In this document: positions 16,624 through 24,878 of the stretch, piece by piece
How positions within the stretch are numbered: position 1 is the stretch's first letter
Layout: every line of letters starts with the position of its first letter
DNA from: Serpentinicella sp031432315
GTDB lineage: Bacteria > Bacillota > Clostridia > Peptostreptococcales > Natronincolaceae
Assembly (NCBI RefSeq): GCF_031432315.1
Contig: NZ_JAVKGO010000019.1
Span: 1-25,788 of the forward strand
DNA: 25,788 nt
Reading direction: 5' to 3'
Program-made: the position numbers and the translations under genes
The notes under the pieces: generated by a model
What the model was told of the DNA's origin: nothing
The model's input: only the letters and a program-made list of their open reading frames with translations
The model's database searches: none

Positions 16624-16653
16624 AAATAGGTTGGCATGAGCCAACCTATTTTT
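16622..16653. terminator. bidirectional terminator between convergent genes
   Basis: AAAAATAGGTTGGC, loop ATGA, GCCAACCTATTTTT: a perfect 14-bp stem with A- and T-runs on both sides. It starts within the stop codon of the plus-strand gene and ends 11 bp before the stop of the convergent gene. Confidence 0.93.
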
Positions 16654-16664
16654 ATGATATTACT

Positions 16665-17069
16665 TTATATGCCTTTATTATGTAATGCTGCATTCCATTT
16701 AGCTATTTCTACACTGTCAATGCTTACATCTTTAATAATAATTGGATTTTCAAACTTATCTAAGGCTTCTTTTACTTTTCTAGCCATCTTTAGTACATCT
16801 TTATTTTTTGTTCCCGATGTCCCTCTTACCAGTTCATTTAATGCTGGATCATTGATGAAAATCTTTATTTCACTACCTTCTTTTTCATAACTCGCTAATT
16901 CTTTCAATAAAATAATTAAAGCAAATTGACCTACTATAGCCGGTTTCTTATAGTCTTTTAACAATGTCTTTTTACTTACAAGTTCATCATTATCATAAAT
17001 ACTATAATTTATCTCAATATCTTCACCCTCATAGTTTGTTGAAACTGCTTCTAAAAAAGCGCTTATCAT
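16665..17069 (-). CDS. hypothetical protein, possibly RNase H-like fold (134 aa)
   Basis: The soluble protein alternates strands and helices: DIEINYSIYDNDEL, a helix FALIILLKELASYEKEG, strand SEIKIFIND, helix PALNELVRGT, then NKDVLKMARKVKEALDKFEN and a closing strand/helix with DVSIDSVEIAKWNAAL. This order is reminiscent of RNase H-like proteins, and acidic residues occur at strand ends, but the canonical catalytic set is not obvious, so this is only a suggestion. GGAGG seven nt upstream supports the ATG at 17069. It is terminated by the shared hairpin at 16622-16653. The 203 bp between it and topB contain no gene. Confidence 0.6.
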   Translation of the reverse strand: MISAFLEAVSTNYEGEDIEINYSIYDNDELVSKKTLLKDYKKPAIVGQFALIILLKELASYEKEGSEIKIFINDPALNELVRGTSGTKNKDVLKMARKVKEALDKFENPIIIKDVSIDSVEIAKWNAALHNKGI

Positions 17070-17272
17070 GTATAGACCTCCATTTTTTCATATATTATAT
17101 CCCAGTCTTATATAAATAACTGCCAATGGCTAATATATCTTTTATTTTTGTGAAATACCCTTTAAGTATACCCTATTTAGATTGTATATGTAATTACCCA
17201 TTATCTTATTATAGGCCATCGGTTAACGAGGACGGTATGGTCAAGACACATTTTAGGTTACACCAACCGCTT

Positions 17273-19600
17273 TCACTCATTAATACGAATAACGTTCTTA
17301 AGTTCTAGACCGCCATTTTTACTATTTTTAAATTCTAAGGATGCTACACATTTTTCTCTTGTTTGTGGCAATACAATAGATATTTTTTCTATTTTTCCTT
17401 TTTCAAGTAATTCTTTAATTATTTCTTTATCTACCCGTTGTTCATATAGGGCTAAACTATTTTTCCACACAGTAAATTTACACTGATTTTTCCAGTTACT
17501 ACAATAGAAGGCTTTACGGTTTTCGTATATTTTTCCAGTTTCACAGGCAATGCACTTTCCTAATGGTTGCTTTATTTCTCTTGTTTTATTTGTACCAGTA
17601 TTATTTTTACTAGGGTAAGAATGATGGGTAGATCCCTTCACCAAGTTAGCATTTTTACTCAACTTGAGCACTTTTTGCGTGTTTCGTCTAATATAATCTT
17701 CTAACTTTGTCATATATTCATCTGACTGTATCTCGCCTTTTGCAATCATATCTAAGCCCTTTTCCCAGCTAGCTGTTAATTCTGGTTTTAAGAGGGAAGG
17801 TATAGATCCTTTCACTACATCATAGATGGATTCTCCAAAAGTAGTAGGGGTTAATATTTGTGTCTTTTTATTTAGGCCAATGTAACTGATTTGCTGTAAT
17901 TTATTTAATATCCCAGACCTTGTCGCACTGGTACCTATGCCGCTTCCTTTAATTTTTTCTCTTAGTTCTTCATCTTCAATTAGCTTTCCTGCACTTTCCA
18001 TTGCTAATATAATAGATCCAGAGTTATATCTTTTAGGGGGGCTTGTCTCCGATTCTTTAATTTCGTAGTGATTAACTTTTATTTTCTGACCTTTTTTTAA
18101 TTGCTTTAATGTTTCTTCTTTATCTGATTTCCCGGACCCATGTTTTTTGTCGGCATTTAATACGACTTGATACCCTTCTTGGATACATACCTTTGACGTT
18201 GTGAAAAAACTTTCTGATTTAATTTTCGTGGTAATAGATAACTGACTAAAAATAGCTGGGGGATAGAAGATCGCTAAAAAACGTTTTGTAATCAATATAA
18301 AGGTTTCTTTTTCCTGGTCTGTTAATTTATTAAAACTACCTAGGCCTTGCCCTGTGGGAATGATGGCATAGTGATCTGTAATTGCTTTATCATTGACATA
18401 CTTTGTTTTATGTAAGTCCTTGTATAAACCTTCTGTTAATATCTTTTGAACAAACTGGTTGATCGCTTCATCTTTAGGATCTAAATTACAGGATTGTTTA
18501 ATACGTAAAAGTCCTTTTAAATTTGATTGTATTTCCTTTGCTACGTCATTAGACAACACCCTTGCATCTGTTCTTGGATAAGTAATCATTTTGTTTTCAT
18601 ATAGTTTTTGTGCAATTTTAAGGGTTTCATCTGGACTTATTTTCAACTTTTTGGAGAGCTCATTTTGTAGTTCAGCTAAGTTATAAAGCATTGGTGGTTT
18701 TTTTGTTTCCTTTTTCTTTTTAATCGCCTCCACTATGCCATATACCTCTGTATCATGATCCTTTAATTCATTAATAAATTTTTCAGCAGCTGCTTTTTCC
18801 TTAAATCCAATATCTTTATACAGTAAATGAGACATGTAGTACTTAGAGCTTTCAATGGCTTTCCATTCTCCATCATAATCAACTGATTCATCCAGCTGAA
18901 AGCTTGAATTTATCTTGTAATATGGTGTTTTTACAAAATCTCTAATTTCTCTTTCTCTTTGTACAATCATACCCAGTACACAGGTCATTACCCTTCCAAC
19001 TGCGATAACGACATGATTCTTTTTCAGCTGTTTACTGAGTGGTCTTCCATAAATAAGGGTCAATAACCTTGAAAAGTTTATCCCCATTAAATAATCTTCC
19101 TTGGCTCTTAAATAAGCTGCATTTGCTAAATTGTCATATTCATTTAATGGCTTTGCGTTCTTAACACCTTTTTTTATCGCTTCTTCGGTCTGTGAGTCAA
19201 TCCATACTCTTTTTTTAATTTTATCCTGCACACCTACAAGCTCATCTACTAACCTGTAGATGTATTCACCTTCACGTCCAGAGTCTGTACATACATATAT
19301 AGTTGAAATATCTGCGCGCTTCAGTTGTGTCATCAGTATATCGAACTGTTTTTTTACATTGTTGATCACTTCGTATTTATATTTATGTGGTAAAAATGGT
19401 AGGTCTTTTAACATCCATTTTTTATATTTTTCATCGTATTTTTCTGGGTAACTCATCGTTACTAGGTGGCCAATACACCATGTGACAACCGCTTCATCTG
19501 ATTCAATGAATCCGTCTTTTTTGCTTCCCTTAATATTTAAAGTTTTTGCAAATTCTAGGGCGACACTAGGTTTTTCTGCAATAAATAGTGCTTTACTCAT
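17273..19600 (-). CDS. topB: DNA topoisomerase III (type IA)
   Basis: This 775-residue type IA topoisomerase passes single strands through a transient break, resolving recombination and replication intermediates. The N-terminal Toprim domain begins KALFIAEKPSVA (E9), and its metal site reads TDSGREGE (D106, G108, E110, E112), where most family members have TDxDREGE. The active-site Tyr is in MITYPRTDARVL (Y341). The conserved GSGIGTSATRSGIL loop is present. The C-terminus has one Cys4 element (C683, C686, C700, C707). The start at 19600 (MSKALF) fits the family but has only a weak ribosome site; ATG at 19612 is an alternative. Such divergent TopB proteins are common in mobile elements, yet no conjugation genes are seen here. 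Confidence 0.92.
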   Translation of the reverse strand: MSKALFIAEKPSVALEFAKTLNIKGSKKDGFIESDEAVVTWCIGHLVTMSYPEKYDEKYKKWMLKDLPFLPHKYKYEVINNVKKQFDILMTQLKRADISTIYVCTDSGREGEYIYRLVDELVGVQDKIKKRVWIDSQTEEAIKKGVKNAKPLNEYDNLANAAYLRAKEDYLMGINFSRLLTLIYGRPLSKQLKKNHVVIAVGRVMTCVLGMIVQREREIRDFVKTPYYKINSSFQLDESVDYDGEWKAIESSKYYMSHLLYKDIGFKEKAAAEKFINELKDHDTEVYGIVEAIKKKKETKKPPMLYNLAELQNELSKKLKISPDETLKIAQKLYENKMITYPRTDARVLSNDVAKEIQSNLKGLLRIKQSCNLDPKDEAINQFVQKILTEGLYKDLHKTKYVNDKAITDHYAIIPTGQGLGSFNKLTDQEKETFILITKRFLAIFYPPAIFSQLSITTKIKSESFFTTSKVCIQEGYQVVLNADKKHGSGKSDKEETLKQLKKGQKIKVNHYEIKESETSPPKRYNSGSIILAMESAGKLIEDEELREKIKGSGIGTSATRSGILNKLQQISYIGLNKKTQILTPTTFGESIYDVVKGSIPSLLKPELTASWEKGLDMIAKGEIQSDEYMTKLEDYIRRNTQKVLKLSKNANLVKGSTHHSYPSKNNTGTNKTREIKQPLGKCIACETGKIYENRKAFYCSNWKNQCKFTVWKNSLALYEQRVDKEIIKELLEKGKIEKISIVLPQTREKCVASLEFKNSKNGGLELKNVIRINE

Positions 19601-19760
19601 CAAAAGACACATCACTTTCTATACATTGAGTTAAATCTAAGTAGCTTTCTATCTATCCATGATAGCATTTAGTTTAATAACATTCTAGTTTTTTGCTCTA
19701 TCAGGTCCATGACCAAGTGAAAAATTTTTATAATAGTAGAAAAGTAGAGCTTTCCTTCTA

Positions 19761-19791
19761 TATAAAAATGCGACCAGCAATGTGGTCGCAT
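19761..19791 (-). terminator. intrinsic terminator of the SulP gene
   Basis: Minus strand ATGCGACC, 8-nt loop, GGTCGCAT, then TTTTATA. It lies about 125 bp after the SulP stop codon and prevents read-through into topB. Confidence 0.88.
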
Positions 19792-19914
19792 CAACTTATA
19801 CATTTTTAATTGTATCATAACCCTTGTGCCACTGGCTTCAACGCTATGATTTCTCTTGCAATAGGAAAATCCCTTGGTTACTTCCTCAGCATTTTATAAT
19901 CCTCAAACTATTGA

Positions 19915-21522
19915 CTATACGTAACGATGCTTAGATGTTAAACACTGAGACTTATCTATCTTAACACTCACAATTGTTTCTGCATTTTTAAAAAGCTTTT
20001 GACAGTCTTCACTTAAACGAATTAAAGTGAGCTTTTTTCCTAAGTCTTCATATTTTTCTGCAATAGCATTAATTGCTTCAATTCCGGAGTGGTCCATTAC
20101 TTTTGCATATTTAAAATCAATAATAACATCCTCTGGATCGTTTTTAATATCAAATAAATCTTTAAAGTTTAGCACTGAACCAAAGAATATTGATCCATTG
20201 ATCTTGTATGTTTTCGTACCATTGTCATCATTTTCTACATTAACGTAGATGACTTTTCCTTTTTCCCAAGCAAATACTAATGCGGATAACACAACTCCGA
20301 TGATCACTGCTGTTGCTAAATCTGCAAAGATTGTTACTAGGGTCACTACGGCTATCACTGCAAAGTCTTGTTTCGGTATTTTATTACCATACTTTAAACT
20401 TTGCCACTCAAAGGTACCTACTACGACCATGAACATAACTCCTACTAATGCAGCTAGTGGAATAACATTTACTAGACTTGATCCAAACATAATAAATATT
20501 AACAATGCTACTGGGGCTACAATGGAAGACAATCTTGTTCTACCACCTGATTTGATGTTGATAATAGATTGACCAATCATAGCGTCGCCGCCCATTCCTC
20601 CAAAGAATCCATTTATGGTGTTGGCAATTCCTTGAGCTACACACTCTTTATTGGTTTTACCTCTTGTGTCTGTCATTTCGTCAATCACTCGAAGGGTTAG
20701 CACTGCCTCTGTTAATCCTACCAATGCTCCTACTAGAGCATATGGGAAAATAATTTTTAGCATATCGATGCTTATTGCTACTTGTGGAATGTGGAATCGA
20801 GGTAATCCCCCTTGAAGCTCCATACCTGCAAAGTCTTGAACATTTCTTAAATGATATCCGCTTCTTCCTAGAAGAACTGCAACTATTGTCATTACGATAA
20901 TCGCTACTAAACTTGAAGGTACAGCCTTAGTGAATTTAGGAACAAAATAAATAATTGCCATTGTTACTGCTACAAAGAATAACATAATTGCCATATCTGT
21001 CGATGGTAACCAAACCTTTTGTATCACTTCGACCCCGTTTACCATAACAACTTCATCTACTTTAAACTGTGCCCATTGGGCTAAAAACATAACAATTGAG
21101 AGTCCGTTCAAAAAACCAAGCATAACTGAATAAGGTATAATCCGTGCATATTTTCCTAGCTTAAGTACACCTATGACGATTTGAATGAGTCCCATCAACA
21201 CAACTGTAGCGAAAAGATATTCTAAACCATGTTGTGCAATTAGTGACGCAAATACCACTGAAATAGCAGCTGTTGACGAACTGATCATTCCAGGTCTTCC
21301 TGTAAAGATGGCCGCCACAAACCCCATCATGACTGCTGTTTGCAAACTTAAAATAGGACTTACCCCTGCTACAAAGGCAAATGCCACGGACTCAGGAATT
21401 AGTGCTAGGGCTACTGTTAAGCCCGATAGTACATCATTTTTAATTATTGTTTTATTTTTTCCTAACTGGTTTGCCATATGAGCCAACCTGCCTTTGTTTT
21501 TCTTTACTATATGTCCAATCAT
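19915..21522 (-). CDS. SulP-family inorganic anion transporter with STAS domain
   Basis: This 535-residue membrane protein belongs to the SulP (SLC26) family that carries sulfate, bicarbonate or related anions. The core has the family motif LIPESVAFAFVAGVSPILSLQ in the first helices, then about a dozen hydrophobic segments with NGFFGGMGGDAMIGQSIINIKSGGRTRLS in the middle. The C-terminal STAS domain (about 430-530) contains VMDHSGIEAI with S479 at the usual regulatory position. Substrate cannot be decided from sequence. The start at 21522 (MIGHIVKKN) has AAGGAG eight nt upstream; the frame is open further upstream but that part encodes the leader hairpin and is not family-like. A leader terminator-like structure suggests control by attenuation. 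Confidence 0.93.
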   Translation of the reverse strand: MIGHIVKKNKGRLAHMANQLGKNKTIIKNDVLSGLTVALALIPESVAFAFVAGVSPILSLQTAVMMGFVAAIFTGRPGMISSSTAAISVVFASLIAQHGLEYLFATVVLMGLIQIVIGVLKLGKYARIIPYSVMLGFLNGLSIVMFLAQWAQFKVDEVVMVNGVEVIQKVWLPSTDMAIMLFFVAVTMAIIYFVPKFTKAVPSSLVAIIVMTIVAVLLGRSGYHLRNVQDFAGMELQGGLPRFHIPQVAISIDMLKIIFPYALVGALVGLTEAVLTLRVIDEMTDTRGKTNKECVAQGIANTINGFFGGMGGDAMIGQSIINIKSGGRTRLSSIVAPVALLIFIMFGSSLVNVIPLAALVGVMFMVVVGTFEWQSLKYGNKIPKQDFAVIAVVTLVTIFADLATAVIIGVVLSALVFAWEKGKVIYVNVENDDNGTKTYKINGSIFFGSVLNFKDLFDIKNDPEDVIIDFKYAKVMDHSGIEAINAIAEKYEDLGKKLTLIRLSEDCQKLFKNAETIVSVKIDKSQCLTSKHRYV

Positions 21523-21579
21523 TAATACATCTCCTTTATATTTTGTTTCTTGATTGTCCTTAACCGTAAAATTGACCAT

Positions 21580-21606
21580 AAAAAAAACCCGTTTAATAAA
21601 CAGGGT
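21580..21606 (-). promoter_or_regulatory. terminator-like hairpin in the SulP leader (candidate attenuator)
   Basis: Minus strand ACCC-T-GTTT, loop ATT, AAACGGGT, then seven T. It ends 57 nt before the SulP start codon. An upstream CGTTTTAA (21636-21629) could pair with TTAAACG (21596-21590) of the 3' arm and so prevent the hairpin. No known riboswitch class is recognised in the leader. Confidence 0.5.
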
Positions 21607-21868
21607 AAACTCATGCAGTGTATCCATGTTAAAACGCTTTATATTTGTAAGTTTGTTGACAGAAAGAACTTTATATCTAATAAAATAAGGCCCCAGTACA
21701 GGAAACACTCTGTATATTTGTTCTGTAAAAACTTTTTATAATGTATTTATGCAATTTATTCAGTTAATTAATAAAATTTCCGCTCCGTTTACCACAAATT
21801 TAAATTATATCAAATAAGAGTGTAATAAGCAATACAAATTTATTAATACAAAAAAGTATAAAGTTTCC

Positions 21869-21997
21869 CTACATGTAGAACGGTTTAGTGCCAGCTCTAT
21901 CCTCGGTGTCCCTAGATACATCTCTTACATCCAACAACATATCTAAGCATTTAAATATGAACTTTTTATTTGGCAATTTTGAGAGACTTTCAATCAT
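21869..21997 (-). CDS. possible 42-aa small protein or gene fragment
   Basis: An ATG at 21997 with a weak GGTGAG site six nt upstream opens a 42-codon frame ending in TAG. The product includes KKFIFKCLDMLLDVRDVSRD and TEDRAGTKPFYM, and its composition looks coding compared with the AT-rich surroundings. I do not recognise it. It could equally be the end of a decayed gene. It sits alone in the 614-bp gap between the SulP start and the CPBP stop. That gap also holds the SulP leader and an 8-bp inverted repeat GGGGTATT/AATACCCC (22072-22079, 22106-22113). Confidence 0.25.
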   Translation of the reverse strand: MIESLSKLPNKKFIFKCLDMLLDVRDVSRDTEDRAGTKPFYM

Positions 21998-22135
21998 ATA
22001 TACTCACCATAATTTTTTATAAAGTTTTATTCGTATTTAAATCTATACTATAAAATTTTATCTATATCAATGGGGTATTTATTAAAATATAATTTCATCA
22101 ATACCAATACCCCTGTTATATCAACATTTCAAGTC

Positions 22136-22855
22136 TTAAATCATTTCAGGAATTATAATGCTATACATAATTATAAATATAATAAAATTTGCTGCGGAAT
22201 GTGTTATGATCGCTGGAAATATTGAGTTAGTCTCATTTCTCACCCAACCATATATCATGCCTACAATCGTTATGCTCGGTACCATTCCCCATATGACATT
22301 TATGTCATACACGATTAACCAGCAATATGCTATGTGTATTAGCCCAAAACAAAGTCCTTGAATAAAATTGCCTATTTTAAACCCAAAACGGTTTTCTAAA
22401 TGTTTTTGCATAAACCCTCTAAAATATATCTCTTCTGTTAGTGCTGGCATGGTGCAGAAAATAGCGCCACTTAAGAGCATAATGCCTAGCTTCGGTGTAT
22501 TGTTAATTCCAAATAATTCTATATCTTTTAAAGAAACAACGTAAAAATAATTACTTGATGTATTCCCGATAAAAATTGAAAAGATTATGTATGACAAAAT
22601 TACTACCACACCACTAAGTAGTATGCTTATTAACAAACTAGTCATATTTTCTGGTTTTCTGATCCCTAGTTCACTCCAATTATTTCTCTCCGTAAAACCA
22701 AGTGCTATAATAGGGTACAAACAAAAACTAAACCCACTAATTAAAAATAACCCATTAAGAGCAAAAAATATTTGAAAAATAAATATAAGGATAAATGTTG
22801 CTATTGAAACTCTCCAATCTACTTTCACATTTATCTTTTTAGCTATATCATACAT
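22136..22855 (-). CDS. CPBP-family intramembrane glutamic protease (239 aa)
   Basis: This is a multi-pass membrane protein of the CPBP (CAAX protease and bacteriocin-processing, Abi) family. The three signature motifs are intact: EEIYFRGF (E141, E142, R146), FGLIHI (FxxxH) and HSAANF (HxxxN), placed in the last third as usual. About seven hydrophobic helices are visible. In Gram-positive bacteria such proteins act in bacteriocin maturation or self-immunity, or in membrane protein turnover; no bacteriocin gene is evident nearby. A GGGGGG-type ribosome site precedes the ATG at 22855. A 64-bp relic of a paralogue's 3' end lies at 16193-16256. Confidence 0.9.
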   Translation of the reverse strand: MYDIAKKINVKVDWRVSIATFILIFIFQIFFALNGLFLISGFSFCLYPIIALGFTERNNWSELGIRKPENMTSLLISILLSGVVVILSYIIFSIFIGNTSSNYFYVVSLKDIELFGINNTPKLGIMLLSGAIFCTMPALTEEIYFRGFMQKHLENRFGFKIGNFIQGLCFGLIHIAYCWLIVYDINVIWGMVPSITIVGMIYGWVRNETNSIFPAIITHSAANFIIFIIMYSIIIPEMI

Positions 22856-22945
22856 CAGTTAATCCCCCCTCACTATTTTAACACCTATACTTATATACTC
22901 TTTCTTTAATCTCAAGACTGAAAAAATTTTTCATTCGATTAGTCC

Positions 22946-23042
22946 TTATTTTGTTAAAAATACGTTAGTTATTCTCTTTATCTGTTGCTTTCTCTCTTCC
23001 GAAGTAAAATATAAATGACCGCAGTCTTGTAGGATATGTGGT
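22946..23042 (-). pseudogene. duplicated C-terminal fragment of an alpha/beta hydrolase
   Basis: The minus strand encodes PHILQDCGHLYFTSEERKQQ, IKRITNVFLTK and a TAA stop. It aligns with the end of the neighbouring hydrolase pseudogene (23605-23701), differing at only a few bases over about 120 bp once the 3' flank down to 22921 is included. The frame is preserved but the Trp before Gly-His is Cys. Similarity stops sharply at 23042, and no upstream hydrolase sequence is recognisable. The two copies flank the membrane protein gene 23135-23494. Confidence 0.8.
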
Positions 23043-23134
23043 TTGGGATATGGTAGGAGATGCAACCTTCTTTAACTAATACATTGATGGCTTCCGGCTA
23101 TGTCTAATTTTTGACTTATTAATTATATTAATAA

Positions 23135-23494
23135 TTATTGTATTAATTTTCTACCAAAAGCACTTAACATAATAAATGCCAGGTACAACAAAGCCATTAC
23201 TAACCCATCCCAGTATACTATTATTGCCATAGACACAATAAGCGTTATTAACAGAATGTATCGATAAATTGATGGTAACTGTTTAAAAACTCGAATAATT
23301 TTTTGACTTGCTGTTTTATCAACGTTTTCCTCTGTTAAAGCTCTTAAAAATTTCTCTATAGCATATAATGAAAAAAAATAGGTGCCGAGTGGGATTAGCA
23401 GTAATACAACGGCTAAACCGACAGGTATAAATAGGATGATTCCAGGCAAAAATATGGCTAATAATAAAATGTACAGCAATATGTTTTTATTCAA
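23135..23494 (-). CDS. small multi-pass membrane protein, TTG start (119 aa)
   Basis: The gene starts with TTG at 23494, eight nt after a strong AAGGAGG, so the unusual start is well supported. The protein has two close hydrophobic helices in residues 4-45 (LLLAIFLPGIILFIPVGLAV, continuing VLLLIPLGTYFF), a charged middle loop ALTEENVDKTASQKIIRVFKQ, and two more helices in residues 75-112. No family is recognised. It lies between two copies of a hydrolase 3' end, which suggests it was framed by a local duplication. Confidence 0.6.
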   Translation of the reverse strand: MNKNILLYILLLAIFLPGIILFIPVGLAVVLLLIPLGTYFFSLYAIEKFLRALTEENVDKTASQKIIRVFKQLPSIYRYILLITLIVSMAIIVYWDGLVMALLYLAFIMLSAFGRKLIQ

Positions 23495-23604
23495 ATTTTG
23501 TTCCTCCTTCTAGTAAAACAAGTTTTTAGTTTCTTCATAAATTTAAAGGTATAGAAATAAATTCCAATCCAAAAGACTAAAAAAAGTTTTCATTCAATTA
23601 GCCC

Positions 23605-23944
23605 TTATTTTGTTAAAAATTCATTAGTTATTCTTTTTATCTGTTGCTTTCTCTCTTCCGAAGTAAAATATAAATGACCCCAGTCTTGTAGGATATGTGT
23701 TTCTACATTAGGGATTATTTCCGTAGCTCTTTTTGTTACTTTTTCTCCTGGAAATAATACATCTTTTTCCCCTGTCAGCAGTAGTGTAGGTGCGCTGTAA
23801 TTTTTTATATCTTCTTTTTTAACATTACTTGGCATATTGAGGTTAACTTTAACATGATGAAAGCTTGTACGAATCATCGCTAATGTATCTTGATCAATCT
23901 TTTATTATTTTTTCGCCTTGTTTTGTTTTATAAATTTCACCCAT
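23605..23944 (-). pseudogene. alpha/beta hydrolase gene with internal deletion and frameshift
   Basis: A normal gene start is present at 23944 (AGGGG, then ATGGGTGAAATT) encoding MGEIYKTKQGEKIIKD, but the frame closes at a TGA after 16 codons. A second frame then carries only the C-terminal third of an alpha/beta hydrolase: APTLLLTGEKDVLFPGEKV with the expected catalytic Asp, and LQDWGHLYF with the catalytic His. The nucleophile elbow (G-x-S-x-G) and lid region, about 150 residues in typical members, are missing. A deletion joining the two ends out of frame explains this. An internal ATG at 23877 could give a 90-residue product, which would be inactive. Confidence 0.8.
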
Positions 23945-24078
23945 TTTTTCTATCCCCTCTTCTTTTCATCTCATGGAATCCTTGCCCTCAATTTTATATT
24001 GCTAATAAATACAATTCTTTACCTGGTCAGTATGAAAGTATATAGACTTAACCACTCCTCAATAACACGTGGTATACC

Positions 24079-24756
24079 TTATAATATCTCAAAAAGCATA
24101 AAACCAACTGTGTTAATTGCTAGGTTAGCGCACATATGTACAAGCCATGAGCTATATATTGTACCGCTTTTTTCATTAAGCCAGTTAAATAACAGACCGG
24201 AAAAGAATAGGCTTGCAATGAGTAGTATAAATAACCCTGGGGTAAACCAATTTGTCATTATAGCAACATGGTACAAAGAGAAAGCAGTGGCGCTAAATAT
24301 GTAGGCAAATTTTCTGGAAGTCACTCTTTTTAAGGTTAGAAATGCAAATCCCCGGAAGAAAAATTCCTCTAAAAAGGAATTAATAATAGATATGTATATA
24401 GCAACAAAAACAAAATTACTTTTGTTCACACCTATATTGTTTTCTAATGTTTTTGTTATATTTGAAAAATCAAAATATGGACCTAATAAAAAATAGGCTC
24501 CAAGTATTGATATATAAACAATAAAGCCTAACATCAAGGAGTATAGGAAAGCTTTGGGTTTTAAAATAAAAAGATCTCTCAAAGAGACCTGCTTGTTGCT
24601 CTTGGCATAGATTAGGGGTAATAGTATAAATAAAACCAGTTTTATAGCAGATTTCACTGCATAGTTTGGCATAAGAATGGCGTCTATCCAAGCCATTATA
24701 AGACAGCCTATTAATACAATAATTCCTATATAAATACCTGATTTTTTTAAAAGCAT
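24079..24756 (-). CDS. second CPBP-family intramembrane glutamic protease (225 aa)
   Basis: The motifs EEFFFRGF (E130, E131, R135), FSLYHVAIM (H163) and HMCANLAIN (H207, N211) are intact, in a protein with about seven to eight hydrophobic helices. It is clearly divergent from the CPBP protein at 22136-22855, so it is not a recent duplicate. The role is unknown; self-immunity or membrane proteolysis are the usual suggestions. AAGGTAGGG precedes the ATG at 24756, and an extended -10 promoter lies about 50 bp upstream. The decayed hydrolase follows downstream. Confidence 0.9.
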   Translation of the reverse strand: MLLKKSGIYIGIIVLIGCLIMAWIDAILMPNYAVKSAIKLVLFILLPLIYAKSNKQVSLRDLFILKPKAFLYSLMLGFIVYISILGAYFLLGPYFDFSNITKTLENNIGVNKSNFVFVAIYISIINSFLEEFFFRGFAFLTLKRVTSRKFAYIFSATAFSLYHVAIMTNWFTPGLFILLIASLFFSGLLFNWLNEKSGTIYSSWLVHMCANLAINTVGFMLFEIL

Positions 24757-24806
24757 ATTTATTCCCTACCTTCTTGAAAAGCTGATTTTTTTGTTTCTCG
24801 ATGGAA

Positions 24807-24815
24807 ATTATATCA
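24807..24815 (-). promoter_or_regulatory. candidate extended -10 promoter of the second CPBP gene
   Basis: The minus strand reads TGATATAAT, an extended -10 element with perfect TATAAT, 50 bp before the start codon. No good -35 is present, as is common with extended -10 promoters. Confidence 0.45.
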
Positions 24816-24878
24816 TAACCAATTAAGCTAAGCAGATGGTTAGTTAAATAGTTCTACCGCTTTAACTGCAAGTTCTTT

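Noticed and set aside
19830..19890. Minus-strand frame PRDFPIAREIIALKPVAQGL after the SulP stop
   Set aside because: It is only 20 codons long, has no start codon and is directly preceded by a TAA. It lies in the 3' untranslated region before the SulP terminator; resemblance to a protein end is probably chance.
21523..21708. N-terminal extension of the SulP protein to an upstream start
   Set aside because: The extension would run through the leader hairpin and poly-T tract, does not look like SulP sequence, and the ATG at 21522 has the proper ribosome site.
22072..22113. Inverted repeat GGGGTATT/AATACCCC after the CPBP gene
   Set aside because: The loop is 26 nt and no T-tract follows on the minus strand, so it is not a convincing terminator; kept only as a note.
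23918..24304. Long plus-strand open frame opposite the second CPBP gene and the hydrolase start
   Set aside because: It is antisense to a CPBP gene with intact motifs, has no ribosome site, and its product resembles no protein family.
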